A DNA stretch of 64,000 nucleotides. Source: Acetobacteraceae bacterium H6797 (GTDB taxonomy: Bacteria > Pseudomonadota > Alphaproteobacteria > Acetobacterales > Acetobacteraceae). Below, one piece after another: positions 17,706-26,383 of this stretch (positions within the stretch are counted from its first letter, which is position 1; each line of letters opens with the position of its first letter). Location of the stretch: the NCBI GenBank assembly GCA_015223225.1, contig JADFCQ010000002.1, positions 1-64,000 on the forward strand, read 5' to 3'. Made by a program: the position numbers and the translations under genes. Under the pieces are notes generated by a model that saw nothing but the letters and a program-made list of their open reading frames with translations, did not search any database and had not been told where the DNA came from.

Positions 17706-19355
17706 ATGCGCGATCCGATCCTTGAAGAAATCCTGGCACGTCGGGGCATGGTCACCCGCATTGCCTCCGAACTCGGCATCTCCACCGCCGCCGTCTCGCA
17801 ATGGCGCCGCGTTCCCGAAGAGCGCGTCATCGAGATTGCCCGCCTGCTGGACATGCCGCCCGAGCTGCTCCGCCCGGACATCCCCGCCGCCCGCCTCGCC
17901 CGGGCCGAGGGCCTGCCCCGCGCGCCCTCCCGCGTGCCGATGCGCCGCCATCGCCGCACCAAGATCGTCGCGACGCTCGGCCCGGCCAGCTCCTCGCCCG
18001 AGATCATCGCCCGTCTCTTCCATGCGGGCGCGGACGTCTTCCGCCTGAATTTCTCCCACGGGTCCTATGAGGACCATGCGGCCCGCATCGCCACCATCCG
18101 CGCGCTGGAACAGCAGACCGGCCGCCATATCGGCATCCTGGCCGACGTGCAGGGCCCGAAGCTCCGCGTCGGCAAGTTCCAGGCCGGCCGCGTGCAGCTC
18201 CAGGCGGGGCAGAGCTTCCGGCTCGACCTTTCGCCCACGCCCGGCGACGTCCGCCGCGTGCAGCTGCCGCATCCCGAAATCATCCAGGCCGCCCGCATCG
18301 GCACCACGCTGCTGCTCGATGACGGCAAGCTCCGCCTGCGCGTGACGCGCCAGCGCGACGACCATCTCGAGACCGAGGTGCTGGTCGGCGGCCCGCTCTC
18401 GGACCGCAAGGGCGTGAACGTGCCCGACGTCGCCCTGCCCATCCCCGCGCTCACGGCGAAGGACCGGGCGGACCTCGACTTCGTGCTCGAGCAGGGCGTC
18501 GAATATATCGGCCTCTCCTTCGTCCAGCGCCCCGAGGACGTGGCGGAGGCCAAGGCCATCGCCGCCGGCCGCGCCTGGATCATGGTGAAGATGGAGAAGC
18601 CGCAGGCGGTCGAGAATCTCGACGGCATCCTCGATCTCGCCGATGCCGTCATGGTGGCGCGCGGCGATCTCGGCGTGGAATGCCCGCCCGAGGAAGTGCC
18701 GCTGATCCAGAAGCGCATCGTGAAGTCGGCCCGCAGCCGGGGCCTGCCCGTGGTGGTCGCGACGCAGATGCTGGAGAGCATGATCTCCGCCCCCGCGCCG
18801 ACCCGCGCCGAGGCTTCCGACGTCGCGACGGCCGTCTTCGACGGGGCCGATGCCGTGATGCTCTCCGCCGAGACCGCCGCCGGCCAGTATCCCTATGAGG
18901 CGGTCAATATGATGGACCGCATCATCACCCGCGTTGAGCAGGACGAAGGCTGGCGCAAGCTGACCGACCTCGCCCGCCCGGAGCCGGAGAAGAACTCCGC
19001 CGGCGCCATCGCGACCGCCGCCCGCCAGGTGGCCGAAACCATCGGCGCCCGCGTGATCGCCACCTATTCCCAGACCAGCTCCACCACGCGCCGCGTGGCG
19101 CGCGAGCGGCCGAACTGCCCTATCCTCGGCCTCACGGCCAGCGAGGAGACGGCGCGGCGCATGGCGGTGGTCTGGGGCGTGCATTCCGTCCAGGCGCAGG
19201 AGCCGACGACCATGGGTGACATGGTCAGCCGCGCGCTGCGCGCCGCCCAGGCGGAAGGCATGGCGAAATCGGGCGAGGAAGTGGTGGTCACCGCCGGCGT
19301 GCCCTTCGGCATCGCAGGCACGACCAACGCGCTCCGCGTCGCGACTGTAAAATAG
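17706..19355 (+). CDS. pyk: Pyruvate kinase with N-terminal Cro/YdaS-like helix-turn-helix domain
   Basis: 549 residues, about 70 longer than a usual pyruvate kinase. Residues 1-60 read as a Cro/YdaS-type DNA-binding domain: VTRIASELGISTAAVSQW (16-33), VPEERVIEIARLLDMPPELL and RPDI. A short linker follows. The kinase begins at M79 (MRRHRRTKIVATLGPASSS) and is complete: NFSHG, DVQGPKLRVG, the signature VMVARGDLGVE, VATQMLESM, and a C-terminal domain ending GIAGTTNALRV. It turns phosphoenolpyruvate and ADP into pyruvate and ATP. The frame is unbroken between domains. Neither ATG 17706 nor ATG 17940 has a clear ribosome site, so separate translation of the kinase from 17940 is possible. A gene-regulating enzyme is a hypothesis. 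Confidence 0.9.
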   Translation: MRDPILEEILARRGMVTRIASELGISTAAVSQWRRVPEERVIEIARLLDMPPELLRPDIPAARLARAEGLPRAPSRVPMRRHRRTKIVATLGPASSSPEIIARLFHAGADVFRLNFSHGSYEDHAARIATIRALEQQTGRHIGILADVQGPKLRVGKFQAGRVQLQAGQSFRLDLSPTPGDVRRVQLPHPEIIQAARIGTTLLLDDGKLRLRVTRQRDDHLETEVLVGGPLSDRKGVNVPDVALPIPALTAKDRADLDFVLEQGVEYIGLSFVQRPEDVAEAKAIAAGRAWIMVKMEKPQAVENLDGILDLADAVMVARGDLGVECPPEEVPLIQKRIVKSARSRGLPVVVATQMLESMISAPAPTRAEASDVATAVFDGADAVMLSAETAAGQYPYEAVNMMDRIITRVEQDEGWRKLTDLARPEPEKNSAGAIATAARQVAETIGARVIATYSQTSSTTRRVARERPNCPILGLTASEETARRMAVVWGVHSVQAQEPTTMGDMVSRALRAAQAEGMAKSGEEVVVTAGVPFGIAGTTNALRVATVK

Positions 19356-19463
19356 GCCATGAAGGGTGCGGCGGCTTGCGCACCCGCGACAGCGATGGTC
19401 TATGACCTCCGGGCCCGTCCGCGGGCCTGGAACCGTTTCATGACCCGCCTGGAAGGATGATCC

Positions 19464-19841
19464 ATGCGCGCCGCGCTTCTCGCCGTGACCCTGGCCCTGC
19501 CTCTCGCCGCCGTCTCCGCGCCGGGCGCCATGGCCCAGCAGGCCGGCGTCTATGACGTCACGGGCACCGGCAGCGACGGCACGCCCTATACGGGCCAGTT
19601 GATGCTCGCCCAGGTCGGCCTCAGCTCCTGGCAGGTGCAGTGGCTGATCGGGCCGACGCGGATGATCGGCGTCGGCATGACCTCGGGCAATACCTTCGCC
19701 GTCACCTTCGATGTCGGCAATGCGACGGGCATGTCGATCTACAACGTGGCCCCCGATGGCTCGATGACCGGCCAATGGACGATGATCGGCGGCAACGGCA
19801 TCGGCACCGAGACGGCCGTGCCGCAGCGCCGGGGGCAATAG
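19464..19841 (+). CDS. Secreted small protein of unknown function
   Basis: 125 residues. A clear signal peptide (MRAALLAVTLALPLAAVSAP, cleavage near AMAQQ) precedes a beta-rich domain with YDVTGTGSDGTPYTG, WLIGPTRMIGVGM and SGNTFAVTF. Similar small periplasmic proteins are common in alphaproteobacteria without an assigned function. It is preceded by a GGAAGGA ribosome site and follows pyk after 108 bases holding two GC hairpins without T tracts. Confidence 0.7.
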   Translation: MRAALLAVTLALPLAAVSAPGAMAQQAGVYDVTGTGSDGTPYTGQLMLAQVGLSSWQVQWLIGPTRMIGVGMTSGNTFAVTFDVGNATGMSIYNVAPDGSMTGQWTMIGGNGIGTETAVPQRRGQ

Positions 19842-19904
19842 CCGCTGTTTGCTGCGCCGCGGCAAGTCTTTGCCGAAAGCGGGAAGCGCGCCTAGTCTGA
19901 CATC

Positions 19905-20486
19905 ATGAAGCGAATCTGCGTCTTTTGCGGCTCAGCCGCCGGAACCCGCCCCGATTATGCCGAGGCCGCTCGTGAAACCGGCCGTCTTCTCGCCGCCCGC
20001 GGGCTCGGGCTGGTCTATGGCGGCGGGCATGTGGGGCTGATGGGCATCACGGCCGATAGCGCGATGCAGGCGGGTTCCGAGGTGATCGGCATCATCCCGG
20101 AAGTGCTGATGCGGCGCGAGGTGGGTCATGGCGCCATCACCAAGCTGCATGTCGTCGATACGATGCATACCCGCAAGGCGATGATGGCCGACCTCTCCGA
20201 CGGCTTCCTGGTTCTGCCCGGCGGCATCGGCACGCTGGAGGAGGCGGTCGAGGCCCTGACCTGGACGCAGCTCGGCATCCATCCCAAGGGCCTGGTTTTC
20301 CTCGATACGCTCGGCTTCTGGTCCCGTCAGCGGGAGGTTTTCGACCACATGGTCGCCGAGGGCTTCCTGCGCGAGGATTTCCGCCCGCTGATCCAGTTCG
20401 CCGCGAGCCCCGCCGAGGCGCTGGACAAGCTGGCCGCCTTCACGCCGCCGACGGTGGCGAAATGGGCCGAGCGGGCCCAGCGCTGA
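19905..20486 (+). CDS. LOG family protein (TIGR00730), nucleoside 5'-monophosphate phosphoribohydrolase
   Basis: 193 residues, cytosolic Rossmann-like fold. LOG proteins release a base from nucleotide monophosphates (cytokinin ribotides or AMP). The nucleotide-binding FCGSAAG, GLVYGGGHVGLMG, the catalytic MHTRKAMM and PGGIGTLEE motifs are intact. It ends 4 bases before ribF on the same strand, so both may share a transcript. Confidence 0.9.
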   Translation: MKRICVFCGSAAGTRPDYAEAARETGRLLAARGLGLVYGGGHVGLMGITADSAMQAGSEVIGIIPEVLMRREVGHGAITKLHVVDTMHTRKAMMADLSDGFLVLPGGIGTLEEAVEALTWTQLGIHPKGLVFLDTLGFWSRQREVFDHMVAEGFLREDFRPLIQFAASPAEALDKLAAFTPPTVAKWAERAQR

Positions 20487-20490
20487 TCCC

Positions 20491-21438
20491 ATGACGCCGC
20501 TGCCCGTGGCCGAGCCCGAACTCGTCGAGGATTGGCGCGCCGTTCCGCCCGCGCTCAAGGGGGCGAGTGTGGCCATCGGCAATTTCGACGGCGTGCATCT
20601 CGGCCATGCCGCCGTGCTGCGCGCGGCCCATGCCGGCCGGCCCGAACTGCCGCTCGCGGTGCTGACCTTCGAGCCGCATCCGCGCGAGCATTTCCGCCCG
20701 CAGGACCCACCCTTCCGCCTCACCCCCCTGCCCGCCAAGCGCGCCGCGCTGGGGGCCCTCGGGGCTCGCATCGTCTATGCGCTGCGTTTCGATGCGGAGA
20801 TGGCGGCGATGACGGCGGAGGATTTTTTCCGCCTCATCCTCGTCGAGGCGCTGGGCGCACGGCATCTCGCCTGCGGGGCGGACTTCGCCTATGGCCACCG
20901 CCGCGGTGGCGATGTCGGCACACTGGCGCCTGCGGCCGAGGCGGCGGGCATCGGCCTCTCCGTTGTGCCGCCGCTGAGCGATGCGGCGGGGCCCATTTCC
21001 TCCACCCGCATCCGCCGCGCCCTGCAGGACGGCTATCCGGAGCGCGCCAGCCAGGCTCTCGGCCGCCCTTGGGCCATCCGGGGCGAGGTGTTCCATGGCG
21101 ACAGGCTGGGGCGCGAACTGGGCTGGCCCACCGCCAATATCTGGCTCGGCCGGCACCTCGAACCGGCCCAGGGCGTCTATGCCGTGCGGGTCCGGCTGCC
21201 GGATGGCCGGCTGATCGACGGCGTCGCCAATATCGGCCGACGCCCGACGCTGGGCGGCGATCCGCAGACCCGGCTCGAAGTCCATCTCTTTGATTTCAAG
21301 GACGATGTCTATGGGCAGGAGCTGGAAGTCCAGCTCGTCCATTTCCTGCGCCCGGATATGAAGTTCGACGGGCTGGAGCCGCTAAAGGCGGCCATCGCGG
21401 AGGATGCGCGCCAGGCCCGTGAGAGCCTGCGCGCCTAG
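20491..21438 (+). CDS. ribF: Bifunctional riboflavin kinase/FAD synthetase
   Basis: 315 residues. It phosphorylates riboflavin to FMN and adenylates FMN to FAD. The N-terminal adenylyltransferase domain shows AIGNFDGVHLGHAAVL and later SSTRIRRAL; the C-terminal flavokinase domain shows GRELGWPTANIWL and ANIGRRPTLGG with HLFDF. It begins 4 bases after the LOG gene. No FMN riboswitch is present upstream. Confidence 0.95.
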   Translation: MTPLPVAEPELVEDWRAVPPALKGASVAIGNFDGVHLGHAAVLRAAHAGRPELPLAVLTFEPHPREHFRPQDPPFRLTPLPAKRAALGALGARIVYALRFDAEMAAMTAEDFFRLILVEALGARHLACGADFAYGHRRGGDVGTLAPAAEAAGIGLSVVPPLSDAAGPISSTRIRRALQDGYPERASQALGRPWAIRGEVFHGDRLGRELGWPTANIWLGRHLEPAQGVYAVRVRLPDGRLIDGVANIGRRPTLGGDPQTRLEVHLFDFKDDVYGQELEVQLVHFLRPDMKFDGLEPLKAAIAEDARQARESLRA

Positions 21439-21543
21439 ACGCCAGGGCCCAGCATCAAATAAGTCGTCCGGCCAGGTAAGCCGAATGGCCGCCTCGTTCG
21501 TTCCAGGAGAAGACGTCACGCTTCTCCGAACGCGAGCCTGCCC

Positions 21544-22725
21544 ATGCAATACCCGCCAGCATCGCGCCACCAAGCCGTCGTCGCGGCCTTCATGAGCATG
21601 GCCGACCGCTCCGCATGGGACGCGCTCATCCGGCATCTGGCGGGTCTCAGCGGCTCCCCGGCGCGGGCCGATCGCGCGGCGTTCCGGCGGCAGGAGATCG
21701 AACTCACCCTTCTTCGCCTGCGCCGGCAGGAGGGCGCGCCGGATCAGTGCCAGCGTGCGGTGCTGCGCCTCGCGGCCGAGGCCGTGGCGCTCGACCGCCG
21801 GCTGAGCCCGGCCGGGCGCGAGAGGCTGCGGGCCATGCTCGCCGAGGGTCTGGCCCCAGGGCATACGCTGGCGCCGCTCTTCCATCTGCTGCACATCGCC
21901 GCCCGCCATCGCGCCCAGCGCTACGAGGTGCATTTCGCTGGGCTGGAGCATGAAGGCGAGCCGGACCTGATCATCACCGGCGGCGGCGCGAGTGCCGCCA
22001 TCGTCTGCGGCAGCCTCTCGGCCGAGGAAGGGCGCCCGATCCATCGCGCCAATTGGTGCGCCCTGGTCGATATGCTCGATCAGGATCTGCGCCGCTGGCT
22101 CGCCGCCCATCCCGGCCGCTACCTGCTGAACATGACGCTGCCGGAGGGGATGAGCGGCGCCTGCGGCCTGCCCGACTTGCATCGCCACATCATGGCCCTG
22201 CTCCAAGGCCAGCCGAGCGGGGGCAAGGAGGCCTTCCTCCGACTGCATCCCCTGGTGATCGCCGGCGCCACGGCGGAGGACCTGCCCCGCCACCTGCGGC
22301 AATCCTTCGGGCCGGATGCGCATCTGGCCGTCACCCATGCCGAGGAAGCGGGCAGCCTCTGCGCCCTCGCCGCCTGGGCGGGCCAGGGCAACAGCATCGC
22401 CCAGGCCACCGCCCGCCGCATGGCCACCGCCGCCGCCCGGCTCGATCCGCGGCAGCCGGGCATCCTGGCCATGTTCATCGACGACCTCGAGCGCGACGAA
22501 TGGCGCCGCCTGCGCGAGACGTTGGAGCTTGAGGGCGAGGCCCGCCGCTTCATGACCTCCGCCGCCGCAGCCCCCGTCCTCGCCGCCGGCTGCGCCACGC
22601 GGATGGAGCTGATGGGCCTGCCCAGCCCCCATGCCGTGCCGGGGGGCGAGCTTCGGTTCCGCAGCGCCACGCACCCTGCCGCGCGCCAGGCAGCGCTTCA
22701 GACAGCGTTAATGTCGAGTTTGTGA
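21544..22725 (+). CDS. Hypothetical protein, possibly a degenerate PD-(D/E)XK nuclease-like fold
   Basis: 393 residues, soluble, not recognised with confidence. The N-terminal half is arginine-rich and helical. A central stretch reads YEVHFAGLEHEGEPDLIITG, then AAIVCGSLSAEEGRPIHRAN. This order recalls PD-(D/E)XK proteins where a beta hairpin with E-PD is followed by an E-x-K strand and S-G-R-IHR, but the expected E-x-K is V-x-G here, so catalysis is doubtful. The start at 21544 lacks a strong ribosome site. It lies alone between ribF and the 48-residue gene. Fold prediction is the main uncertainty. Confidence 0.6.
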   Translation: MQYPPASRHQAVVAAFMSMADRSAWDALIRHLAGLSGSPARADRAAFRRQEIELTLLRLRRQEGAPDQCQRAVLRLAAEAVALDRRLSPAGRERLRAMLAEGLAPGHTLAPLFHLLHIAARHRAQRYEVHFAGLEHEGEPDLIITGGGASAAIVCGSLSAEEGRPIHRANWCALVDMLDQDLRRWLAAHPGRYLLNMTLPEGMSGACGLPDLHRHIMALLQGQPSGGKEAFLRLHPLVIAGATAEDLPRHLRQSFGPDAHLAVTHAEEAGSLCALAAWAGQGNSIAQATARRMATAAARLDPRQPGILAMFIDDLERDEWRRLRETLELEGEARRFMTSAAAAPVLAAGCATRMELMGLPSPHAVPGGELRFRSATHPAARQAALQTALMSSL

Positions 22726-22807
22726 GTGAACGCTCTGTAAATCTTCGTGCAACGTTTCGACATTTGGTGCATTGCAGCAATCGTAGTCAGTGACGGAGCG
22801 TCCACCG

Positions 22808-22954
22808 ATGAGCGAAGCAGAGCTTGAACGCATCGAGGAGCAGCTGGATCGTCTGCTGAACGATCCGGAGACCCGTATGGACCCGCACAAGGTGTGGTCC
22901 CTGCTCGACCAGATCAGCGAAAAGCCGGCCGTGAGCCGGACGAGCCAGGGTTAA
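22808..22954 (+). CDS. Small 48-residue helical protein
   Basis: MSEAELERIEEQLDRLLNDP and then ETRMDPHKVWSLLDQI, 48 residues, acidic and probably a single helical hairpin. GGAG lies 9 bases before the ATG. The TAA stop is within the loop of a hairpin (22944-22966). Short acidic proteins of this look are often annotated as hypothetical or as release-factor-like fragments in Acetobacteraceae; I see no functional motif. Confidence 0.65.
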   Translation: MSEAELERIEEQLDRLLNDPETRMDPHKVWSLLDQISEKPAVSRTSQG

Positions 22955-22966
22955 AAAAGCCCTGGC
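22944..22966. terminator. Hairpin holding the stop codon of the 48-residue gene
   Basis: GCCAGGG and CCCTGGC form a 7-bp stem around TTAAAAAAG. The A-run lies in the loop rather than after the stem, so it is a poor classical terminator; it lies between the 48-residue gene and the converging msrA. Confidence 0.4.
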
Positions 22967-22981
22967 CACCAGCCGCGCCGC

Positions 22982-23521
22982 TCAGGCGGCGCGCATCAGC
23001 CGGGAGAAGTTCTTCCTGGCCTTCACCACCTTCGGCGCCACGACCGCCATGCAGTAGCCCGCCCAGGGGTTACGGGCGAAATAGTTCTGGTGGACCGGCT
23101 CCGCCTCCCAGAATTTCGGCGCCGGGTGGATCAGATGGGTGACGATCTCCCCATCCCACCAATCCGCCGCCTCCTTCATCACGGCCTTGGCCGTGTCGAC
23201 CTGGCTCTCGTCCATCGCATAGATCGCCGAGCGGTATTGCGGCCCGACATCCGCACCCTGCCGGTCCATGCTGGTCGGGTCATGGATGGTGAAGAAAATC
23301 CGCAGCAGGTCCGCATAGCTCACCACATCCGGGTCGAAGGTCAGCTGGACGACCTCCACATGCCCGGTCTTCTTGCCGCAGACCTCCTCATAGGTGGGGT
23401 TCTCGACATGCCCGCCGGCATAGCCGGAGACCGATTCGAGCACGCCCTCCACCCCGCGATAGACCGCGTCCAGGCACCAGAAACAGCCGCCGCCCAGAAG
23501 GGCCACTTCACGCCGCGCCAT
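22982..23521 (-). CDS. msrA: Peptide methionine-S-sulfoxide reductase
   Basis: 179 residues. It repairs oxidised methionine (S form) using thioredoxin. The catalytic motif GGCFWCLDAVY is near the N-terminus and the family text GHVENPTYEEVC, GHVEVV and FFTIHDPTS follows. A perfect AAGGAGCG ribosome site lies before ATG 23521, so the longer reading to 23575 is not used. It is divergent from the serine hydrolase gene at 23622. Confidence 0.95.
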   Translation of the reverse strand: MARREVALLGGGCFWCLDAVYRGVEGVLESVSGYAGGHVENPTYEEVCGKKTGHVEVVQLTFDPDVVSYADLLRIFFTIHDPTSMDRQGADVGPQYRSAIYAMDESQVDTAKAVMKEAADWWDGEIVTHLIHPAPKFWEAEPVHQNYFARNPWAGYCMAVVAPKVVKARKNFSRLMRAA

Positions 23522-23621
23522 TATCGCTCCTTTCCGCGTCATTCCGCCGCAGAGATAGGTGGCGGCACCCCTCACCGGTAGGGGCCTTCACGCCGCGTCC
23601 GGCTGGGGGCAGGCTTGGGCC

Positions 23622-24698
23622 ATGAGCATCCTGCCGCCCCCGCACCCCGCCGCCTGGACCGAAGCCCTGCGCCCCGCCCTCGATGAGGCCGTCGCCGCCG
23701 CCGTCGCCGCCGAGAGCCCTTTCCCCAACGATATCGCCGCCCATATCGTCGGCGGCCATTTCGAGGGGCCGCCGCATAACGAGATCATCGGCCCCGTCAG
23801 CCCGCGCGGCGCGCCCAACGGGCTGGTGCTCAAGCGCGGCAAGGTCGTGGCGCGCTGGGGCGATACCCGACAGCAGGACATGACCTTCTCGGTCGCCAAA
23901 TCCTATCTCTCGCTGCTTGCGGGCCTCGCGGTGGGCGATGGCCTGATCCGGGACCTCGACGCGCCCGTCTCGGACAGTGTGGACGACCCAGCCTTCGCCT
24001 CCGAGCGCAACCGCCTTGTCACCTGGCGCATGCTGCTCTCCCAGACCAGCGAGTGGGAAGGCACGCTCTTCGGCAAGGCCGATGCCATCGATCGCGGGCG
24101 GGATCTCGCGGCCGAAGGGCGGGACAAGGCCATGGCCCGCCCGCTCAAGGCCCCAGGCACCTATTGGGAATATAACGACGTCCGCGTGAATGCGCTTTCG
24201 CTCGGGCTGCTGCATCTCTTCCGCAAGCCCCTGCCCCAGGTTTTCGCCGAGCGCATCATGAACCCGATCGGCGCGAGCCGGGATTGGCGGTGGGAGGGCT
24301 ATCGCACCTCATGGATCGAGATCGACGGGCAGAAGATGCAATCCGTCTCCGGCGGCGGGCATTGGGGCGGCGGCCTCGTCATCCATGCCGAGGACCAGGC
24401 GCGGATCGGCCTGCTCATGGCGGGCGACGGGGCCTGGGACGGGCGGCGCCTTCTCCCCGCCGGCTGGGTGCGGGCCTCCCTCACCCCGGTCGAGCTGAAT
24501 GCCAGCTACGGGCTACTCTGGTGGCTCAACGGCGCGGGCCGCTACCCTTCCCTGCCCCGCAGCAGCTATTTCGCCCTTGGCGCGGGCGGCAATGTGACCT
24601 GGGTGGAGCCGGAGCTGGATGTGGTGGCCGTCTTCCGCTGGCTGGCGCCGGCGCAGATGGATGCGGTGCTCGCGAAATTCCTACCCGGCCTCGCCTGA
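23622..24698 (+). CDS. Serine hydrolase of the beta-lactamase/penicillin-binding (class C) family
   Basis: 358 residues. The nucleophile motif SVAK (in MTFSVAKSYLSLL, about residue 90) and the YND triad (EYNDVRVNAL) are present, as in esterases, D-aminopeptidases and class C beta-lactamase-like proteins. The third motif is probably the GAGGN segment near FALGAGGNVTW. No signal peptide is apparent, so a cytosolic esterase or peptidase is more likely than antibiotic resistance. ATG 23622 was chosen as the conserved protein begins just after it. Confidence 0.85.
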   Translation: MSILPPPHPAAWTEALRPALDEAVAAAVAAESPFPNDIAAHIVGGHFEGPPHNEIIGPVSPRGAPNGLVLKRGKVVARWGDTRQQDMTFSVAKSYLSLLAGLAVGDGLIRDLDAPVSDSVDDPAFASERNRLVTWRMLLSQTSEWEGTLFGKADAIDRGRDLAAEGRDKAMARPLKAPGTYWEYNDVRVNALSLGLLHLFRKPLPQVFAERIMNPIGASRDWRWEGYRTSWIEIDGQKMQSVSGGGHWGGGLVIHAEDQARIGLLMAGDGAWDGRRLLPAGWVRASLTPVELNASYGLLWWLNGAGRYPSLPRSSYFALGAGGNVTWVEPELDVVAVFRWLAPAQMDAVLAKFLPGLA

Positions 24699-24772
24699 CG
24701 CCCGCTCTGGCCTCACCTGCTCTGGCCTGAGGCGCCTCGCGCGCCTATCTGCCTCCTCAAAGGAGAACCCTC

Positions 24773-25084
24773 ATGAGCCTACCCGAGATGGACGAGAAGA
24801 CCCGCACCGAGCTGGAGGCCGCCGCCTTCCGCCGGCTGCTGGAGCATCTGCGCGATCGCAGCGACGTGCAGAATATCGACCTGATGAACCTCGCCGGCTT
24901 CTGCCGGAACTGCCTCAGCCGCTGGTTCCGCGAGGCGGCCGAGGCCAGGGGCATCGCCATCCCCGATCCGGATGCGCGCGAATTCGTCTATGGCATGCCC
25001 TATAAGGAATGGCAGGCGAAGCACCAGAAGGAAGCCACGCCGGAACAGAAGGCCAAATTCGCCGCCGAGCAGCATAAGCACTGA
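24773..25084 (+). CDS. DUF1244 family protein
   Basis: 103 residues, soluble. The family core LMNLAGFCRNCLSRWFREAA, with its paired cysteines (FCRNC), and the tail REFVYGMPYKEWQAKHQ are well conserved. DUF1244 is widespread in alphaproteobacteria and has no established function; the CxxC-like pair suggests metal or redox chemistry. AAAGGAGAA lies 7 bases before the ATG. Confidence 0.9.
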   Translation: MSLPEMDEKTRTELEAAAFRRLLEHLRDRSDVQNIDLMNLAGFCRNCLSRWFREAAEARGIAIPDPDAREFVYGMPYKEWQAKHQKEATPEQKAKFAAEQHKH

Positions 25085-25229
25085 ACCGATAGCGGTGCGG
25101 CGGGAAGGTTTGCCCCCGGCCTCGCCGCCCGCTATACCCCGCCGCCCGGTATGCTCCGCCGCCGCGCCGCGGGTGGGCAGCAACGGCCATAGTTTCGAGG
25201 GGCGGCATCAGCCGCTGGGAGATCTGAAG

Positions 25230-25526
25230 ATGAGCGATTTCGACGCCATGGCGGCCCAGGCGAACCGCGAGCGGGTCGAGGAAGACGCCGATGTGGGCGG
25301 CATCGCTGCCGACCGCCTGCGCTCTATCATCGACCGCATCGAGCGCCTGGAAGAGGAGCGCAAGGCGCTCGCCGGCGATATCAAGGACATCTATGCGGAA
25401 GCCAAGTCGGCCGGTTTCGAGCCGAAGGTGATCCGTCAGATCATCAGCCTGCGCAAGCGGGAGCCCTCCGAGGTGGAAGAGCTCGAGACGCTGCTCGACC
25501 TCTACCGCCGCGCGCTGGGCATGTAA
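25230..25526 (+). CDS. gapR: GapR-family (DUF2312) DNA-binding protein
   Basis: 98 residues, entirely helical. The family core RLRSIIDRIERLEEERKALA, DIKDIYAEAKSAGF, VIRQIISLRKREP matches GapR, the nucleoid-associated protein of Caulobacter that clamps overtwisted AT-rich DNA and assists replication and topoisomerase action. Start ATG 25230 has GGGAGA at 7 bases. The 145 bases before it hold no other gene. Confidence 0.92.
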   Translation: MSDFDAMAAQANRERVEEDADVGGIAADRLRSIIDRIERLEEERKALAGDIKDIYAEAKSAGFEPKVIRQIISLRKREPSEVEELETLLDLYRRALGM

Positions 25527-25544
25527 TGCAGCGGAGCGCCCTGT

Positions 25545-26306
25545 TCAGGGCGCTCCGAATTCGAGGCTGACGATCCGCCAGGAGGCATCGCCCTTCTCCC
25601 CCGGCGCGAGCGTCAGGCTCAGCCCCGCCGTCTCCGGCTCCACGCCGGCCCTCGGGCCGAGTTCGAGACGCAGGCTGGAGAGGCCCTCTGGCCGAAGCCG
25701 GCGCAAACTGCCCGAGGGCAGAAGCCCGTCTCCTTCACCGCCCTGCCAGTCACCGCCCGCGCGGCTCCGCAGCAGGCCCGCCATGGCCTCGGGCCGGTCT
25801 TCGAGGGCAGCGGTCATGGCCGAAGCCATATCGACCAGATAGGCTCTCGCGCCGGTCGAGAATCCCCTCTCCTGGGTCATCCGCCCTTCCGCTACCAGTG
25901 CGGCCCGCAGGCCGGGGCGGATCGCTTCCCAATCCACCCGTGCCGCTAGCGCCTCGGCATCCGCCTGCGCCACGGCGCGCATCACGTCGCGCGCAGCCAT
26001 CAGCGGCTGATAGACCAGCGCCAGGCTGGGTGCTGCGACCGAGACGAGCAGCAGCGCGGTCAGCGGCAAATAGCGCCGCAGGAGCCCGCGGCGTGGCTTG
26101 GCAGGCGGCTCCTCGGGTGGCCGCTCTGGCGGCGCCTCCGGCTCGGGCTCTGGCACAGGTGCCGGTAATGGCGCGGCGGCGGGTTGGCGACGGTCGAACT
26201 CATCCCAGGCGGCTTCCCAATCGGCCTCTCGCCGCGCATCGCGGCCGTGCCGATGCGTGGGGGCGGCTTGCGATCGCTTCATCGCATGATCCGGGCCATG
26301 TCTCAT
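25545..26306 (-). CDS. DUF2939-like membrane-anchored protein
   Basis: 253 residues. A cytoplasmic N-terminus rich in Pro/Glu (about 38-72) is followed by one transmembrane helix (YLPLTALLLVSVAAPSLALV) and a periplasmic domain that resembles DUF2939: DVMRAVAQADAEALAARVDW, then AIRPGLRAAL. Function unknown. ATG 26306 has no clear ribosome site; ATG 26282 region (MKRSQAAP) is an alternative. It converges on gapR with 18 bases between stops. Confidence 0.7.
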   Translation of the reverse strand: MRHGPDHAMKRSQAAPTHRHGRDARREADWEAAWDEFDRRQPAAAPLPAPVPEPEPEAPPERPPEEPPAKPRRGLLRRYLPLTALLLVSVAAPSLALVYQPLMAARDVMRAVAQADAEALAARVDWEAIRPGLRAALVAEGRMTQERGFSTGARAYLVDMASAMTAALEDRPEAMAGLLRSRAGGDWQGGEGDGLLPSGSLRRLRPEGLSSLRLELGPRAGVEPETAGLSLTLAPGEKGDASWRIVSLEFGAP

Positions 26307-26383
26307 GAAGTGAGACTAGGCGGCCAGGGTTGAGCGAAAGGTTAACGAATCCGGCCCTTCGGCTTGGACCACCGCATGGGCAC

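Noticed and set aside
19364..19385. Terminator after the pyruvate kinase gene (GGGTGCG / CGCACCC)
   Set aside because: A 7-bp stem with an 8-base loop and no T tract; chance is likely in this composition.
23622..24698. Antibiotic resistance beta-lactamase
   Set aside because: SVAK and YND motifs are shared with esterases and peptidases, no signal peptide is seen, and no regulator (ampR-like) adjoins.
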